Assembly (NCBI GenBank): GCA_018061265.1
Contig: JAGOUM010000001.1
Span: 80,148 to 144,147, forward strand
DNA from: Rhodoferax sp.
Lineage (GTDB): Bacteria; Pseudomonadota; Gammaproteobacteria; Burkholderiales; Burkholderiaceae_C
Length of the DNA: 64,000 bases
Reading direction: 5' to 3'
This document shows positions 1 to 8,089 of this stretch, in pieces. Both the position numbers and the translations under genes were made by a program. The stretch's first letter is position 1. The number at the start of each line of letters is the position of its first letter. The notes under the pieces were generated by a model. That model worked only from the letters and a program-made list of their open reading frames with translations. It did no database searches and was not told the DNA's origin.

Positions 1-2
1 TC

Positions 3-59
3 CTCGTGCTGGTACTGAGCCTGCTCGCGAAGTTGATCAGTGATATTTTGCGTGGCTGA
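3..59 (+). CDS. 3' end of an unidentified membrane protein (partial)
   Basis: Only the last 18 codons before a TGA at 57-59 are inside the window. They read as a strongly hydrophobic leucine/valine stretch followed by a short charged tail ending in Asp-Ile-Leu-Arg-Gly. This fits the last membrane helix of a permease-type protein. The fragment is too short to name a family. The gene continues upstream of the window. Confidence 0.4.
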   Translation, partial: LVLVLSLLAKLISDILRG

Positions 60-103
60 GTTCGCACTGCGCTGTTGACTGTGGACGGCTGCGCATAGGA
101 TTC

Positions 104-1111
104 CTACGTGCTCGGTTTACGATTGACCACCACGATGCCAACCGCCACCAGCGCCAGGCTGCCCAACAAAGCAGCTGTCACTGGCTCACCCAGCCACAGG
201 GTGCCAAACAGCAAAGCAAACACGGGGGTGAGAAAAGCAAACACCGAGATTTTTGTCGCGGGGTAACGGCCCAGCATCCACATCCAGGCCAGGTAGCTGG
301 CAAACGCCCCCACCACCGTTTGCAGCAACAAGGAGGTCATGGCAAAGCCACTGAAACCAGTGTGCCAATGTTCTCCCAGTAGCAGTGACAGGCATGGCAT
401 CAGTGCTGCACTGACGCCAATCTGATAGAAAAGCAGCTTTTCGGGTGAAATGACTGCCAGACGCGTGGTGCGTATGGTGACCGTGGTCAAACCCCAGGCC
501 AGGCCAGCCGCAAGCGCCAGCAGGTCGCCCAGCCACTGCTTCGGATAGGTCGCCTGCACCAGACCATCACGAAGAGCAAACAGCACGGCGAAGAATGCCA
601 GCCCGAGGCCAAGCCATTGAAGGGACCGCAAACGCTCGGATCGCACCCAGAACGGTAGCAAAGCAGCCACCCAGAACGGCGCTGTGTAGAGAAAAATCGT
701 CAAGCGCGACGCTGCAGAAAACTGCAGTCCAATATAGATGCAGGCAAATTCAACGGCAAACAGGCACCCTGCCAGCAACCCGGGCCAAAGCGACTGGTCT
801 TTGCCGATGAGAGTCACGCCTCGCCAACGACACCAGAGAACCAGAACCACGGTCGCTGCTCCAAACCGCAGCGCCGCTTGAAACACCGGTGCAATCTCAA
901 CAATCGTGGCTTTGACCAGCACCTGCTGAAAACCCCAAAACGCACTACAGACAATCAGCAAGCCCACGGCCAGGCTGTCCAGATGCAGCTTGCGCTGGAC
1001 CGTCGGTGCGGTGTGCTGTTTCGAACGCATCATGGGGTTTGGTGTTGACACGCCAGCCTGGGCGTCCAGAAAAATCAATGTAAAGGGCTCAAAGTATCGC
1101 ATCGCCGGCAT
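104..1111 (-). CDS. EamA/DMT-family transporter
   Basis: Probable inner-membrane metabolite exporter of the drug/metabolite transporter superfamily. About ten hydrophobic helices are visible, arranged as two EamA repeats; the second half shows the usual pattern ending in a helix with FLTPVFALLFG and WLGEP. The substrate cannot be read from sequence. The ATG at 1111 is preceded by GAGG about ten bases upstream and is preferred; a double ATG at 1030-1033, closer to the first helix, would drop a 26-27 residue soluble lead that most family members lack. The gene is divergent from the AhpD-like gene with under 50 bases between starts, so the two promoters must overlap. Confidence 0.88.
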   Translation of the reverse strand: MPAMRYFEPFTLIFLDAQAGVSTPNPMMRSKQHTAPTVQRKLHLDSLAVGLLIVCSAFWGFQQVLVKATIVEIAPVFQAALRFGAATVVLVLWCRWRGVTLIGKDQSLWPGLLAGCLFAVEFACIYIGLQFSAASRLTIFLYTAPFWVAALLPFWVRSERLRSLQWLGLGLAFFAVLFALRDGLVQATYPKQWLGDLLALAAGLAWGLTTVTIRTTRLAVISPEKLLFYQIGVSAALMPCLSLLLGEHWHTGFSGFAMTSLLLQTVVGAFASYLAWMWMLGRYPATKISVFAFLTPVFALLFGTLWLGEPVTAALLGSLALVAVGIVVVNRKPST

Positions 1112-1159
1112 CAAAATCGGACCTCTTCTTTCTTCCGAAGTTGACTATCAAGGCAATAT

Positions 1160-1558
1160 ATGACTTTACAGACCCCCATTGAATATGACCAGGCCACACC
1201 TGAGGTTCGTGCGGTCTACGACGACATCATGGCCACGCGCAACACAGACTGGGTCAACAACTTCTGGAAAGTGCTGGCGCACCACCCGGAAACCTTGCGC
1301 CGGATGTGGAGCAACATCAAACAGGTGATGGCCAATGGTGCGCTCGATCCGCTGACCAAGGAGCTGATTTATGTCGCTGTGAGTATCAGCAACAACTGCG
1401 ACTACTGCATGGCCTCACACACTGCTGGCGCGCGCGCCAAGGGTATGTCCGAGGCCCAATATGCCGAACTGCTCGCCGTGGTGGGGCTGGCCCATGAAAC
1501 CAACCGCCTCGCCGTGGCGTACAGGGTACCGGTTGATGAGCGGTTTCTGGCAAAGTAA
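1160..1558 (+). CDS. carboxymuconolactone decarboxylase (AhpD-like) family protein
   Basis: A 132-residue all-helical protein of the CMD/AhpD family. The redox signature Cys-Asp-Tyr-Cys-Met-Ala-Ser-His (CxxCxxSH) lies near residues 77-84, preceded by the typical ELIYVAVSISNNC helix. Members with this motif act as thiol-dependent peroxidase partners or alkylhydroperoxidase-like enzymes; those acting on carboxymuconolactone usually lack the CxxC pair, so an antioxidant role is more likely. AAGG precedes the ATG by about seven bases. It stands alone, divergent from the EamA transporter. Confidence 0.85.
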   Translation: MTLQTPIEYDQATPEVRAVYDDIMATRNTDWVNNFWKVLAHHPETLRRMWSNIKQVMANGALDPLTKELIYVAVSISNNCDYCMASHTAGARAKGMSEAQYAELLAVVGLAHETNRLAVAYRVPVDERFLAK

Positions 1559-1686
1559 TCCGTCTTTCATGCACCTGCTCCAGGGCTGGCGGGCCGCTAA
1601 CAACTATTTCAGTTTCGTTCAGCCCCGGTTCAGGCAGACTGGCGCAAACTGCCTGCCATCCCAACCCAAAGCACAAGGAGTCTTCC

Positions 1687-2235
1687 ATGAAACGCATTTT
1701 CATCGCCACACTGCTGAGCACCAGCCTGGTGAGTGTTTTTGCCCAGACCTATACCGATCAAGCGCGTGTGCGCAGCGCGCAGCCCCTGACCGAGAACATC
1801 AATGTGCCGCGCCAGGAGTGTTCTCGTATTTGGGACGATGCCCGTCCGGCACGGGTCAGCTATGAGCAGCCGCGCCAGGCACAGCCGCACCAGATCGGTG
1901 GTGCCATACTGGGCGGTATCGCCGGCGGTGTGATCGGTCACCAGTTTGGTCGCGGCAACGGCCGCACCGCGGCGACCGCTCTGGGCGTGATGATTGGCGC
2001 AGTCACCGGTGACAAGCTGGCCAACCCTGGGGGTTCCACCTCGCTTGATGAACGTCCGCAAGAGCTGGCGCGCCGTCCCGAAATGCGTTGCCACACGGTT
2101 TACGAGCAACAATCCCGCGTTACCGGGTACCAGGTCAGCTATGAGTACCGTGGTCAAACCTTCTCCACCACCACGCGGCAACACCCGGGTGAGTTTTTGC
2201 GCGTGCGGGTGTCAGTTGACCCAATCGAGTATTGA
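1687..2235 (+). CDS. glycine-zipper 2TM domain envelope protein
   Basis: A 182-residue exported protein. A signal peptide (MKRIFIATLL to SVFA, residues 1-19) precedes an acidic/basic region, then a glycine zipper around residues 77-107 with repeating GxxxG spacing (GGAILGGIAGGVIGH), as in the Rickettsia 17 kDa surface antigen-like/2TM family. Such segments insert in or span the outer membrane. A C-terminal domain with two cysteines follows. AGGAG lies just upstream of the ATG. It begins a rightward run with the PepSY protein and a two-component system, which together suggest envelope stress or metal sensing. Exact role unknown. Confidence 0.8.
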   Translation: MKRIFIATLLSTSLVSVFAQTYTDQARVRSAQPLTENINVPRQECSRIWDDARPARVSYEQPRQAQPHQIGGAILGGIAGGVIGHQFGRGNGRTAATALGVMIGAVTGDKLANPGGSTSLDERPQELARRPEMRCHTVYEQQSRVTGYQVSYEYRGQTFSTTTRQHPGEFLRVRVSVDPIEY

Positions 2236-2297
2236 GATCAAACGCTGGTCGGCACGGTAACATTGACCGTTGCCGTCCTTTTTGAAGCGCCTCTCTC

Positions 2298-2534
2298 ATG
2301 AAAACCATCGCCTGCATGCTTAGTGTGCTATTGCTGATTTGGCCTATCTCAGGGTATGCGCAGGTGAGCCGGGACGAGGCGGCGGCGATTGCCCAGAGGT
2401 CCAGCGGGGCGCGGGTGTTGTCGGTTGAAAGAACCGACCGCAATGGCCGCAGTGCCTGGCGCGTCAAACTGCTCACACCTCAGGGTGAGGTCCGGGTGGT
2501 TCTGGTTGACGCCAACAGTGGCCGCAGCCAATAG
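2298..2534 (+). CDS. small secreted PepSY-domain protein
   Basis: A 78-residue protein with an N-terminal signal peptide (residues 1-21, ending SGYA) and a single PepSY-like module: a helix carrying RDEAAAIAQ, then beta strands with GARVLSVERTDRNG and WRVKLLT, ending VDANSGR. PepSY modules are small periplasmic regulatory or inhibitory domains, often encoded next to two-component systems of the PhoP/QseB type. That is the arrangement here: the response regulator begins 18 bases after the stop. A role in modulating the adjacent sensor kinase is inferred from position only. Confidence 0.78.
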   Translation: MKTIACMLSVLLLIWPISGYAQVSRDEAAAIAQRSSGARVLSVERTDRNGRSAWRVKLLTPQGEVRVVLVDANSGRSQ

Positions 2535-2552
2535 TCCACCGAGGCTGAACCG

Positions 2553-3224
2553 ATGCGCTTGCTTGTGATCGAGGACGATGCAGTATTGCGCCTGGGATTG
2601 AAGCGCCAGCTTGAAGCCCAAGGCTACCGCGTCGATCTGGCCGCCGACGGCGAGGATGGCCTGTTTCAGGCGCGAGAGTACCCACTGGACCTGGCCATCA
2701 TTGACCTGGGCCTGCCTAAGGTCAATGGGTTGCAGGTGGTCCAAGCACTGCGCAAGGAGGGTCGGACGCTGCCCATTCTGGTGCTCACAGCGCGCACCAG
2801 TTGGCAGGACAAAGTACTCGGCCTTGAAGCCGGTGCCGATGATTACCTGGGCAAACCCTTTGAGTTTGCGGAATTGGCCGCACGCGTCAAGGCACTGTTG
2901 CGCCGTGCCCTGAACGCCAGCTCGGATGTGCTGCAACTGGGGCCATTGGGCATCGATTTTTCTGGACAGTCTGCCCACTTGAACGGTTCCACCCTGGATC
3001 TCACCACGTTTGAATACCGCTTGCTTGAATACTTGGTTAGGGAACGCGCCCGAGTGGTCAGCAAGCAGGAGTTGTCGGACTACCTCTACCCCCATGATGA
3101 AGACCGTGACAGCAATGTGCTCGAGGTGCTGATCGGTCGACTGCGCCGCAAGCTCGACCCGCAGGGGCTCAACTCGCCGATCGAAACATTGCGTGGGCGT
3201 GGTTACCGGTTCGTGCTGCAGTGA
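2553..3224 (+). CDS. OmpR/PhoP-family response regulator
   Basis: A 223-residue regulator. The receiver domain (residues 1-115) has the acidic pair at 8-9, the predicted phosphoacceptor Asp51 and the conserved Lys in GKPFEF. A winged-helix DNA-binding domain (about 125-220) ends in the characteristic LRGRGYRF. The sequence is closest in style to PhoP/QseB/PmrA. Its stop overlaps the kinase start by four bases (GTGA), so regulator and kinase are translationally coupled. The upstream PepSY gene is likely in the same transcript. Confidence 0.92.
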   Translation: MRLLVIEDDAVLRLGLKRQLEAQGYRVDLAADGEDGLFQAREYPLDLAIIDLGLPKVNGLQVVQALRKEGRTLPILVLTARTSWQDKVLGLEAGADDYLGKPFEFAELAARVKALLRRALNASSDVLQLGPLGIDFSGQSAHLNGSTLDLTTFEYRLLEYLVRERARVVSKQELSDYLYPHDEDRDSNVLEVLIGRLRRKLDPQGLNSPIETLRGRGYRFVLQ

Positions 3225-4552
3225 AAGCGCCCGGCTCCATCCGCTTGCGGCTGCTCCTGGGTGCTGCGCTGGTGCTGCTGGCCTTTCTGGCGGCAGCCGG
3301 CTGGGCTGTGCGTCAGGCGTATTCTGACAGCCTGCTCGCGCAGCGCTATTCTCGCCTGCAAACGACGGTGTATCTGCTGATGGCAGGCGCAGAGCTCGAC
3401 GCGCAGGGCGGGCTGCAAATGCCCACAACATTGGCCGAACCGCGATTGGCGCTACCCGACTCTGGTCTGATCGCCAGCATCAGCACGCTTGATGATGGAT
3501 TGGTTTGGCAATCGGCGTCGGCACTGGGGCATACGCTGCCAGCATCGGCGCCACTCTCAGTTGGTAACTGGCAATTCGAGAACTCGACACTGGCCGACGG
3601 CGCTTACCTTAGTGCACGCTACGCAGTCAAATGGTCGGCCAGTGAGAACCAGACCACACTGGTGTTCAATGTCCTTGAAAACAAAACCGGGTTTGACCGC
3701 GAGTTGCAGACTTTTGAAGGCACGCTGTGGCGTTGGCTGGGTGGCAGTGCCATTCTGTTGCTGCTGGCCCAGACGCTGCTGCTGCGCTGGGGCCTGATGC
3801 CTTTGACACGTATGGCACAGGAGGTCGAACAGATCGAACACGGTCAGCAAGACCGTCTTGAAGGGCATTACCCGCAGGAGTTGGCAGGTCTGTGCAACAA
3901 CCTCAACGGGCTAATCGATCAGGAGCGTGCACGCCAGACACGTTACCGTGATGCACTGGATGACCTGGCACACAGCCTCAAAACACCTTTGGCTGCTCTT
4001 CAGGCCAGTCTGGATGAGCCCGCCGCGTTGCCTGAGCGGGTGGCGCAGCAGGTGAACCGCATGAACGACATTGTGGTGCATCAGTTGGGCCGGGCCAGCG
4101 CCAGTGGTGCGGCGCGTTTTGCACCGCCTTTGACCCTGCTACCGATCGTCCAACGTATACGCGACACCTTGGCCAAAGTGCATGCTGACAAGTCACTGGT
4201 TTGGACGCTGGAGATTGACCCCGCGCTGAGCTGGCGCATGGACGAGGGCGATGCGTTCGAGATGTTGGGCAATCTGATGGATAACGCCGCCAAATGGGCC
4301 AATACCCAAGTTCTGGTGGACATCTCTCTGCAAAGCGGGTCCTTGCAACTTAGTGTCTCAGACGACGGGCCAGGTTTCGCCGCCAAGAAGACCGAACCTC
4401 AAAGGCGGCTTCGACTGGATGAGCAAGTGCCAGGTCATGGTATCGGCTTGGCGGTGGTGAAAGACCTGGTGGCCAGTTATCAGGGCCAGTTGACCATTAC
4501 ACGCAGCGGACTCGGTGGAGCTCAGCTCAAGGTCATGCTACCCAGAGGATGA
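3221..4552 (+). CDS. PhoQ-like sensor histidine kinase
   Basis: A 443-residue membrane kinase starting at GTG. Transmembrane helix 1 is at about 8-28, a periplasmic sensor of about 140 residues follows, then helix 2 (WLGGSAILLLLAQTLLL) and a HAMP-type linker. The H-box DLAHSLKTPLAAL places the phosphorylated histidine at residue 251. The ATPase domain shows the N box (MDNAAKWA), the G1 box (DDGPGF) and the G2 box (GHGIGLAVV). The HSLKTPL form of the H-box and overall size resemble PhoQ. The stimulus is not evident. The gene ends 31 bases from the convergent TPR lipoprotein gene. Confidence 0.92.
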   Translation: MKAPGSIRLRLLLGAALVLLAFLAAAGWAVRQAYSDSLLAQRYSRLQTTVYLLMAGAELDAQGGLQMPTTLAEPRLALPDSGLIASISTLDDGLVWQSASALGHTLPASAPLSVGNWQFENSTLADGAYLSARYAVKWSASENQTTLVFNVLENKTGFDRELQTFEGTLWRWLGGSAILLLLAQTLLLRWGLMPLTRMAQEVEQIEHGQQDRLEGHYPQELAGLCNNLNGLIDQERARQTRYRDALDDLAHSLKTPLAALQASLDEPAALPERVAQQVNRMNDIVVHQLGRASASGAARFAPPLTLLPIVQRIRDTLAKVHADKSLVWTLEIDPALSWRMDEGDAFEMLGNLMDNAAKWANTQVLVDISLQSGSLQLSVSDDGPGFAAKKTEPQRRLRLDEQVPGHGIGLAVVKDLVASYQGQLTITRSGLGGAQLKVMLPRG

Positions 4553-4583
4553 GCAAACTTGACAACTGAAACGATACAAGGTT

Positions 4584-5738
4584 TCACTGTCGGATTTTCT
4601 TGCCCAGCAAAGCGAGCGCCGGGTTATCCCCGACCAGACTACGCAAAAGCGCCTGTTGCGCCTGGGCTTTATCGGCCTGGCCACTGCGGGCATACGCCAG
4701 TGCCAAGTGGTAATGCAAATCGGCAAAACCATTGGCCAGTGCCTGCGCACGCTCAAGCGCATCCACCGCGCGCGCCGCTTGTCCCGCCAGCAAGTCCGCT
4801 TTGCCACGCTCAAGCCAATAGTAGGGGCTGGCGTCCTGCCACTGCTGCAACTCCTGCGCGATCACCTGTGCTTCGTCAAGTCGACCCTGCGATTGCAGCA
4901 ACTGGTGCAAACCCTTGAGCGCTACATCCGAGTTGCCTTTAAGTGCTACGGCATACCGTAGGGCAGCTTCTGCCTCGGCGTCCATGCGTTTTCGCCCGTA
5001 CAGAACAGCGAGGTTGCTGAAAATGGGTGCATAGCGCATATCCGCATCACCAGCTGTCCGAAAATAGCGGTAGGCCAGATCGTCCTGCCCATGTGCCAGG
5101 TACTCGCTGGCGCGGTTGTTGTAGAAGCGCGCCATGATCTCGCGCTCTTCAAGGCGTCTCCCCAGATTGCGCAAGGCACTGTGCGGCTGAAAATCAACGA
5201 TGAACCCGCCCGACTCGAACACCCGCTCGCCAAGGCTGATCTTGCTGCGGGCGGGAACATGCAGGTTGACATGCCCGTTCACAAAGTCAATCTGGCCACG
5301 CCGGTCAACCACCGCAGGGCCGGGAACCTCCTGCATGTGTGCCGTGATGTCCAATGCCTGCGCTGCTGCGTAGGCCAGGATGGTGAGCGAAAGGCAGTCG
5401 CCCTGCTTGTTGGCCCAGGTTTGCGCGGCCCCGGTGGAGTGCCCGCTGGCATAGCTCAGTCGGATGCCGGTGTCGGTGTAGATGTGTGCCAGCAGTATTT
5501 TCAGGCGCTGTTCGGTGCTTTTTCCTTGTAATGTCAGGGCCTGAAGCTGTTGCTCTAGCGCCGGGTCCAGGGCAAACACGTCGTCGCGGGTTTCGAGTCG
5601 AGCGTTTGTCTGGGGCTTGAAGGCTCCGTCGCGAAACAGCACCGGTATCTGTGGTACCGGGTCCGGCGCACTGGCACACGCACCCAGCAGCACGCAGCCA
5701 ACAACAAGAAAACGCCCAAACCATCGATTGATCAACAT
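4584..5738 (-). CDS. transglutaminase-like/TPR lipoprotein
   Basis: A 384-residue lipoprotein. The signal peptide ends in lipobox LLGAC with the acylated Cys near residue 22. Residues about 95-190 look like a transglutaminase/peptidase-like fold: NKQGDCLSLTIL supplies a candidate nucleophile Cys and NGHVNLHV a candidate His. From about 200 to the end are tetratricopeptide-type helix pairs (RFYNNRASEYL, FSNLAVLYGR, YYWLERGKADLL, LHYHLALAYAR). The combination suggests an envelope enzyme or scaffold for a protein or peptidoglycan partner. The ATG at 5738 is used because GGAG sits eight bases upstream; an in-frame TTG at 5750 is unlikely. Confidence 0.85.
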   Translation of the reverse strand: MLINRWFGRFLVVGCVLLGACASAPDPVPQIPVLFRDGAFKPQTNARLETRDDVFALDPALEQQLQALTLQGKSTEQRLKILLAHIYTDTGIRLSYASGHSTGAAQTWANKQGDCLSLTILAYAAAQALDITAHMQEVPGPAVVDRRGQIDFVNGHVNLHVPARSKISLGERVFESGGFIVDFQPHSALRNLGRRLEEREIMARFYNNRASEYLAHGQDDLAYRYFRTAGDADMRYAPIFSNLAVLYGRKRMDAEAEAALRYAVALKGNSDVALKGLHQLLQSQGRLDEAQVIAQELQQWQDASPYYWLERGKADLLAGQAARAVDALERAQALANGFADLHYHLALAYARSGQADKAQAQQALLRSLVGDNPALALLGKKIRQ

Positions 5739-5775
5739 AAACTGCTCCAATCAACAGAGCACTTTGCGGCCCGCT

Positions 5776-6294
5776 CTACAACGGATGCTCGGTATAAAAA
5801 CGTCCGCCGTGGTACAGCAAGGGTGCCGCTCCGGCACGATGACTGCAGTGCTCCACTTCACCCACAAAAATCACATGGTCACCCTCAACGTACCGGCTGC
5901 GGTTGAAACACTCAAAACTCGCCACACAGCCGGCAATCAGCGGCGCACCACATTGGCCCTGAGTAAATGCCACATCCTCAAAACGATCAACACCACGGGT
6001 GGCAAAACGCAGGGCCAGTGACTGCTGGTCGGCCGCCAGTATGTTGATGGCGTAATGGGATCCGTTGCGAAACGCGTCCATGGACCGCGCCGCTTGGGAC
6101 AGACTCCACAACACCAGTGGGGGCGACAGCGACACCGAATTAAACGAGTTGGCCGTCAGCCCGACATGGGTTCCATCGGGCTCCAGCGCGGTCACAATGG
6201 TCACGCCCGTCGCAAACATGCCAAGAGCAGTACGAAACTCAGCGCTGGAAAAACCGGGCGACATCGCACTGCGAGAAAAGGTGGGCTGAGGCAT
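5776..6294 (-). CDS. flavin reductase-like domain protein (FMN-binding)
   Basis: A 172-residue protein with the flavin reductase fold of the HpaC/RutF type. The signature region FRTALGMFATGVTIVTA is followed by GLTANSFNSVSLSPPLVLWSL, which forms the FMN pocket, and GDHVIFVGEVEHC nears the C terminus. These enzymes either supply reduced FMN to a two-component monooxygenase or act alone as flavin-dependent oxidoreductases. No partner monooxygenase lies next to it. It ends 37 bases upstream of the TPR lipoprotein and may be co-transcribed with it. An internal Met at 6264 is an alternative start. Confidence 0.85.
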   Translation of the reverse strand: MPQPTFSRSAMSPGFSSAEFRTALGMFATGVTIVTALEPDGTHVGLTANSFNSVSLSPPLVLWSLSQAARSMDAFRNGSHYAINILAADQQSLALRFATRGVDRFEDVAFTQGQCGAPLIAGCVASFECFNRSRYVEGDHVIFVGEVEHCSHRAGAAPLLYHGGRFYTEHPL

Positions 6295-6377
6295 CGGCGG
6301 AATTTACCCGAATTTTCACTCCCCGGGTGTGGACAAGCCAATGCTGACTGCGTGTCGGACAAACTTAAAATCAGGAA

Positions 6378-7196
6378 ATGTATTGGTTCAGTTTTCGATT
6401 TTTTCTATTCGCTTTTATTTTTATAGCTATTCATGCAAGCCCTGCTTGGGCTTGCACTGATTTTTATTCAAAACTACCGAATGTATCCAAAGCCCTCTGT
6501 GAAGACGCCCAGTTGCGCCCGAGCGGCGCACGCAGCGTGCAGGGGCGTCCGATCCTGGTTCGTGACATTACACCAGCAGCGCCAGACTTGAGAGTGCTGG
6601 TGGTTGGCACCATGCACGGCGATGAGCTGTCTGCAGCCTCCTTGGCTTTGCACTGGTTGCAACTGGCTGAACAAAATTCAGAGCGCACACACTGGCGGTT
6701 TATTCCGGTCCTCAACCCTGACGGCTTGTTGCGCCCAAAGCCATGGCGCATGAACGCCCATGGCGTGGACCTGAACCGCAATTTTCCAACACCAAACTGG
6801 CAGCGCGAAACCAAAATTTACTGGGAAAAGCGCACGGGCAAAGACCCGCGCCGCTGGCCCGGCCGCAAACCTCTGAGCGAGCCCGAGTCCAAATACCTGT
6901 TTGACGAAATGAGCCGCTTCCAGCCACATGTGATCGTCAGCATCCATGCGCCCTATGGTGTGCTGGACTTCGACGGCCCGGTCATGCCACCCACCCAGCT
7001 GGGGCGTCTGTACCTTGATCAAGTCGGCGTGTTCCCCGGTTCACTGGGAAACTATGGTGGTGTTCACCGGGGTATGCCGGTCGTCACCGTAGAACTGCCA
7101 AGCGCGCTGCGCACACCGACAGAGGCCGAAATGCTGAAGATGTGGCGTGATTTGGTTGAGTGGATGGCACGCACCGTCAAGGACAGACCGCGATGA
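6378..7196 (+). CDS. M14-family zinc carboxypeptidase / murein peptide amidase-like
   Basis: A 272-residue exported metallopeptidase. The M14 motifs are present: HGDE (first Zn ligands, H-x-x-E), NPDG, DLNRNFP (substrate-binding Asn-Arg) and SIHAP (third Zn ligand), with a Glu in VTVELPSA as candidate general base. The small size and motif spacing match MpaA-like amidases that trim murein peptides. Residues 1-26 form a signal peptide, so unlike cytoplasmic MpaA this copy is predicted periplasmic. Part of that signal peptide is encoded by a dispersed repeat (6412-6469), and the AGGA upstream of the ATG is unusually close, so the present N terminus may be secondary. Confidence 0.85.
   Translation: MYWFSFRFFLFAFIFIAIHASPAWACTDFYSKLPNVSKALCEDAQLRPSGARSVQGRPILVRDITPAAPDLRVLVVGTMHGDELSAASLALHWLQLAEQNSERTHWRFIPVLNPDGLLRPKPWRMNAHGVDLNRNFPTPNWQRETKIYWEKRTGKDPRRWPGRKPLSEPESKYLFDEMSRFQPHVIVSIHAPYGVLDFDGPVMPPTQLGRLYLDQVGVFPGSLGNYGGVHRGMPVVTVELPSALRTPTEAEMLKMWRDLVEWMARTVKDRPR
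6412..6469 (+). repeat. dispersed AGCTAT-type repeat copy inside the M14 peptidase signal sequence
   Basis: An AT-rich segment containing TTATAGCTATTCATGCAAG, then a GC-rich palindromic core (AAGCCCTGCTTGGGCTT) and a T-rich end. The same architecture occurs at 11226-11289, 34476-34540, 39678-39720 and 56970-57027: an AGCTA(T/C) end, a variable spacer, a GGGCT/AGCCC-like core and an A/T-rich flank. Here it encodes roughly residues 12-31 of the peptidase. Similarity was judged by eye. Confidence 0.5.
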
Positions 7197-7228
7197 TGGC
7201 TTGTATCAACGCGGTGGCGACAAAAAAA

Positions 7229-7870
7229 CTAGCCGGCGTCAGGTTGCCGGATTGGTGCCGCGTTTTGAAAGGCAGGCAGTTCGGCACAAGCCCTGTCAAT
7301 GGCACGAATCAATGGCCAAGGTGCCATGTCTACTTTGAAACGCCGCGCACTTTCGACCTGAGGGATCAGGTAGATGTCCGCCAGCGTGGGTATAGCGCCA
7401 AAACTGAACTCACCACGCCGCGCCTCAGCGCCCAGTAGGGCCTCATAGGCGTCAAAGCCGGCACTGATCCAGGTGGCGCACCAGTCGTTGATCACCTGCT
7501 CATCGGCCTTGAATTGGTGGCGCAAGGTCTCAAGAATTCGACGATTGTTGACCGGGTGGATATCACAACCGATGATGGCGGCAAGTGCCCGTACCTTGGC
7601 CCGGTCCAGCGTGTCGGCCGGTAAAAAGGGCGGTGTCGGATAGCGTTCGTCGAGCCATTCGATGATCGCTGGTGACTGGATCAACACCTGTCCGTCATCC
7701 AGCGCCAGCGCAGGAACCAGCTGCTGCGGGTTGATGGCTTTAAATGCATCGCCAAGGTGCTGCCCGGTACGCAGGTCGACAGCCACGTAGTCTGCCGAGA
7801 GTCCTTTGAGATTGAGCGCAATCCGCAATCGATGCGAAGTGCCACTGCGAAAAAAATTGTAGAGCTTCAT
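7229..7870 (-). CDS. maiA: maleylacetoacetate isomerase / zeta-class glutathione S-transferase
   Basis: A 213-residue two-domain GST. The thioredoxin-like N-terminal domain has RSGTSHRLRIALNLKGL, NPQQLVPAL (cis-Pro) and the glutathione-binding QSPAIIEWLDERYP; the helical C-terminal domain has CDIHPVNNRR and PTLADIYLIPQ. These are the marks of zeta GSTs that isomerise maleylacetoacetate to fumarylacetoacetate in tyrosine or homogentisate breakdown, with related maleylpyruvate isomerases as the alternative. The Met at 7870 begins the family-typical MKLYNFFRS; the open frame runs 18 codons further upstream. No fumarylacetoacetase lies nearby. Confidence 0.85.
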   Translation of the reverse strand: MKLYNFFRSGTSHRLRIALNLKGLSADYVAVDLRTGQHLGDAFKAINPQQLVPALALDDGQVLIQSPAIIEWLDERYPTPPFLPADTLDRAKVRALAAIIGCDIHPVNNRRILETLRHQFKADEQVINDWCATWISAGFDAYEALLGAEARRGEFSFGAIPTLADIYLIPQVESARRFKVDMAPWPLIRAIDRACAELPAFQNAAPIRQPDAG

Positions 7871-7924
7871 GAAACGAGTGAAAAATCCCGTAGAGATGGG
7901 TGCGCTGGTTGCGGGCACCAACAA

Positions 7925-8059
7925 TCATTGTGCCGCAGCAACGGTCAACCTCACCACAACGAAGTCTTGCACATGGACGGAGATGGCGTCAACCGGCAGC
8001 CCCGCACGAAAAGAAACGGAAACGACTGTCACTTCATGTACGACCAAGCGCTCGTCCAT
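7925..8059 (-). CDS. short unidentified ORF (44 codons) after the EAL gene
   Basis: An ATG-initiated frame of 44 residues in the 219-base gap between the EAL protein stop and maiA. It is valine-rich and compositionally protein-like. It lies in the same frame as the upstream EAL gene, so a readthrough of that stop codon at 8090-8092 would continue into it. No family is recognised and no good ribosome binding site is visible. It could equally be a decayed remnant. Nothing else is seen in this gap. Confidence 0.22.
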   Translation of the reverse strand: MDERLVVHEVTVVSVSFRAGLPVDAISVHVQDFVVVRLTVAAAQ

Positions 8060-8089
8060 CCGGCCGTTGTCAACGCCAGCAGAGTCGAG

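Noticed and set aside
2349-3431. 360-codon minus-strand frame
   Set aside because: Fully antisense to the PepSY, response regulator and kinase genes, which are clearly real. The product has no recognisable domain and is a high-GC shadow.
4562-4590. TGAAAC/GTTTCA inverted repeat between convergent genes as a bidirectional terminator
   Set aside because: A six-base stem without a clear T run on either side; not convincing.
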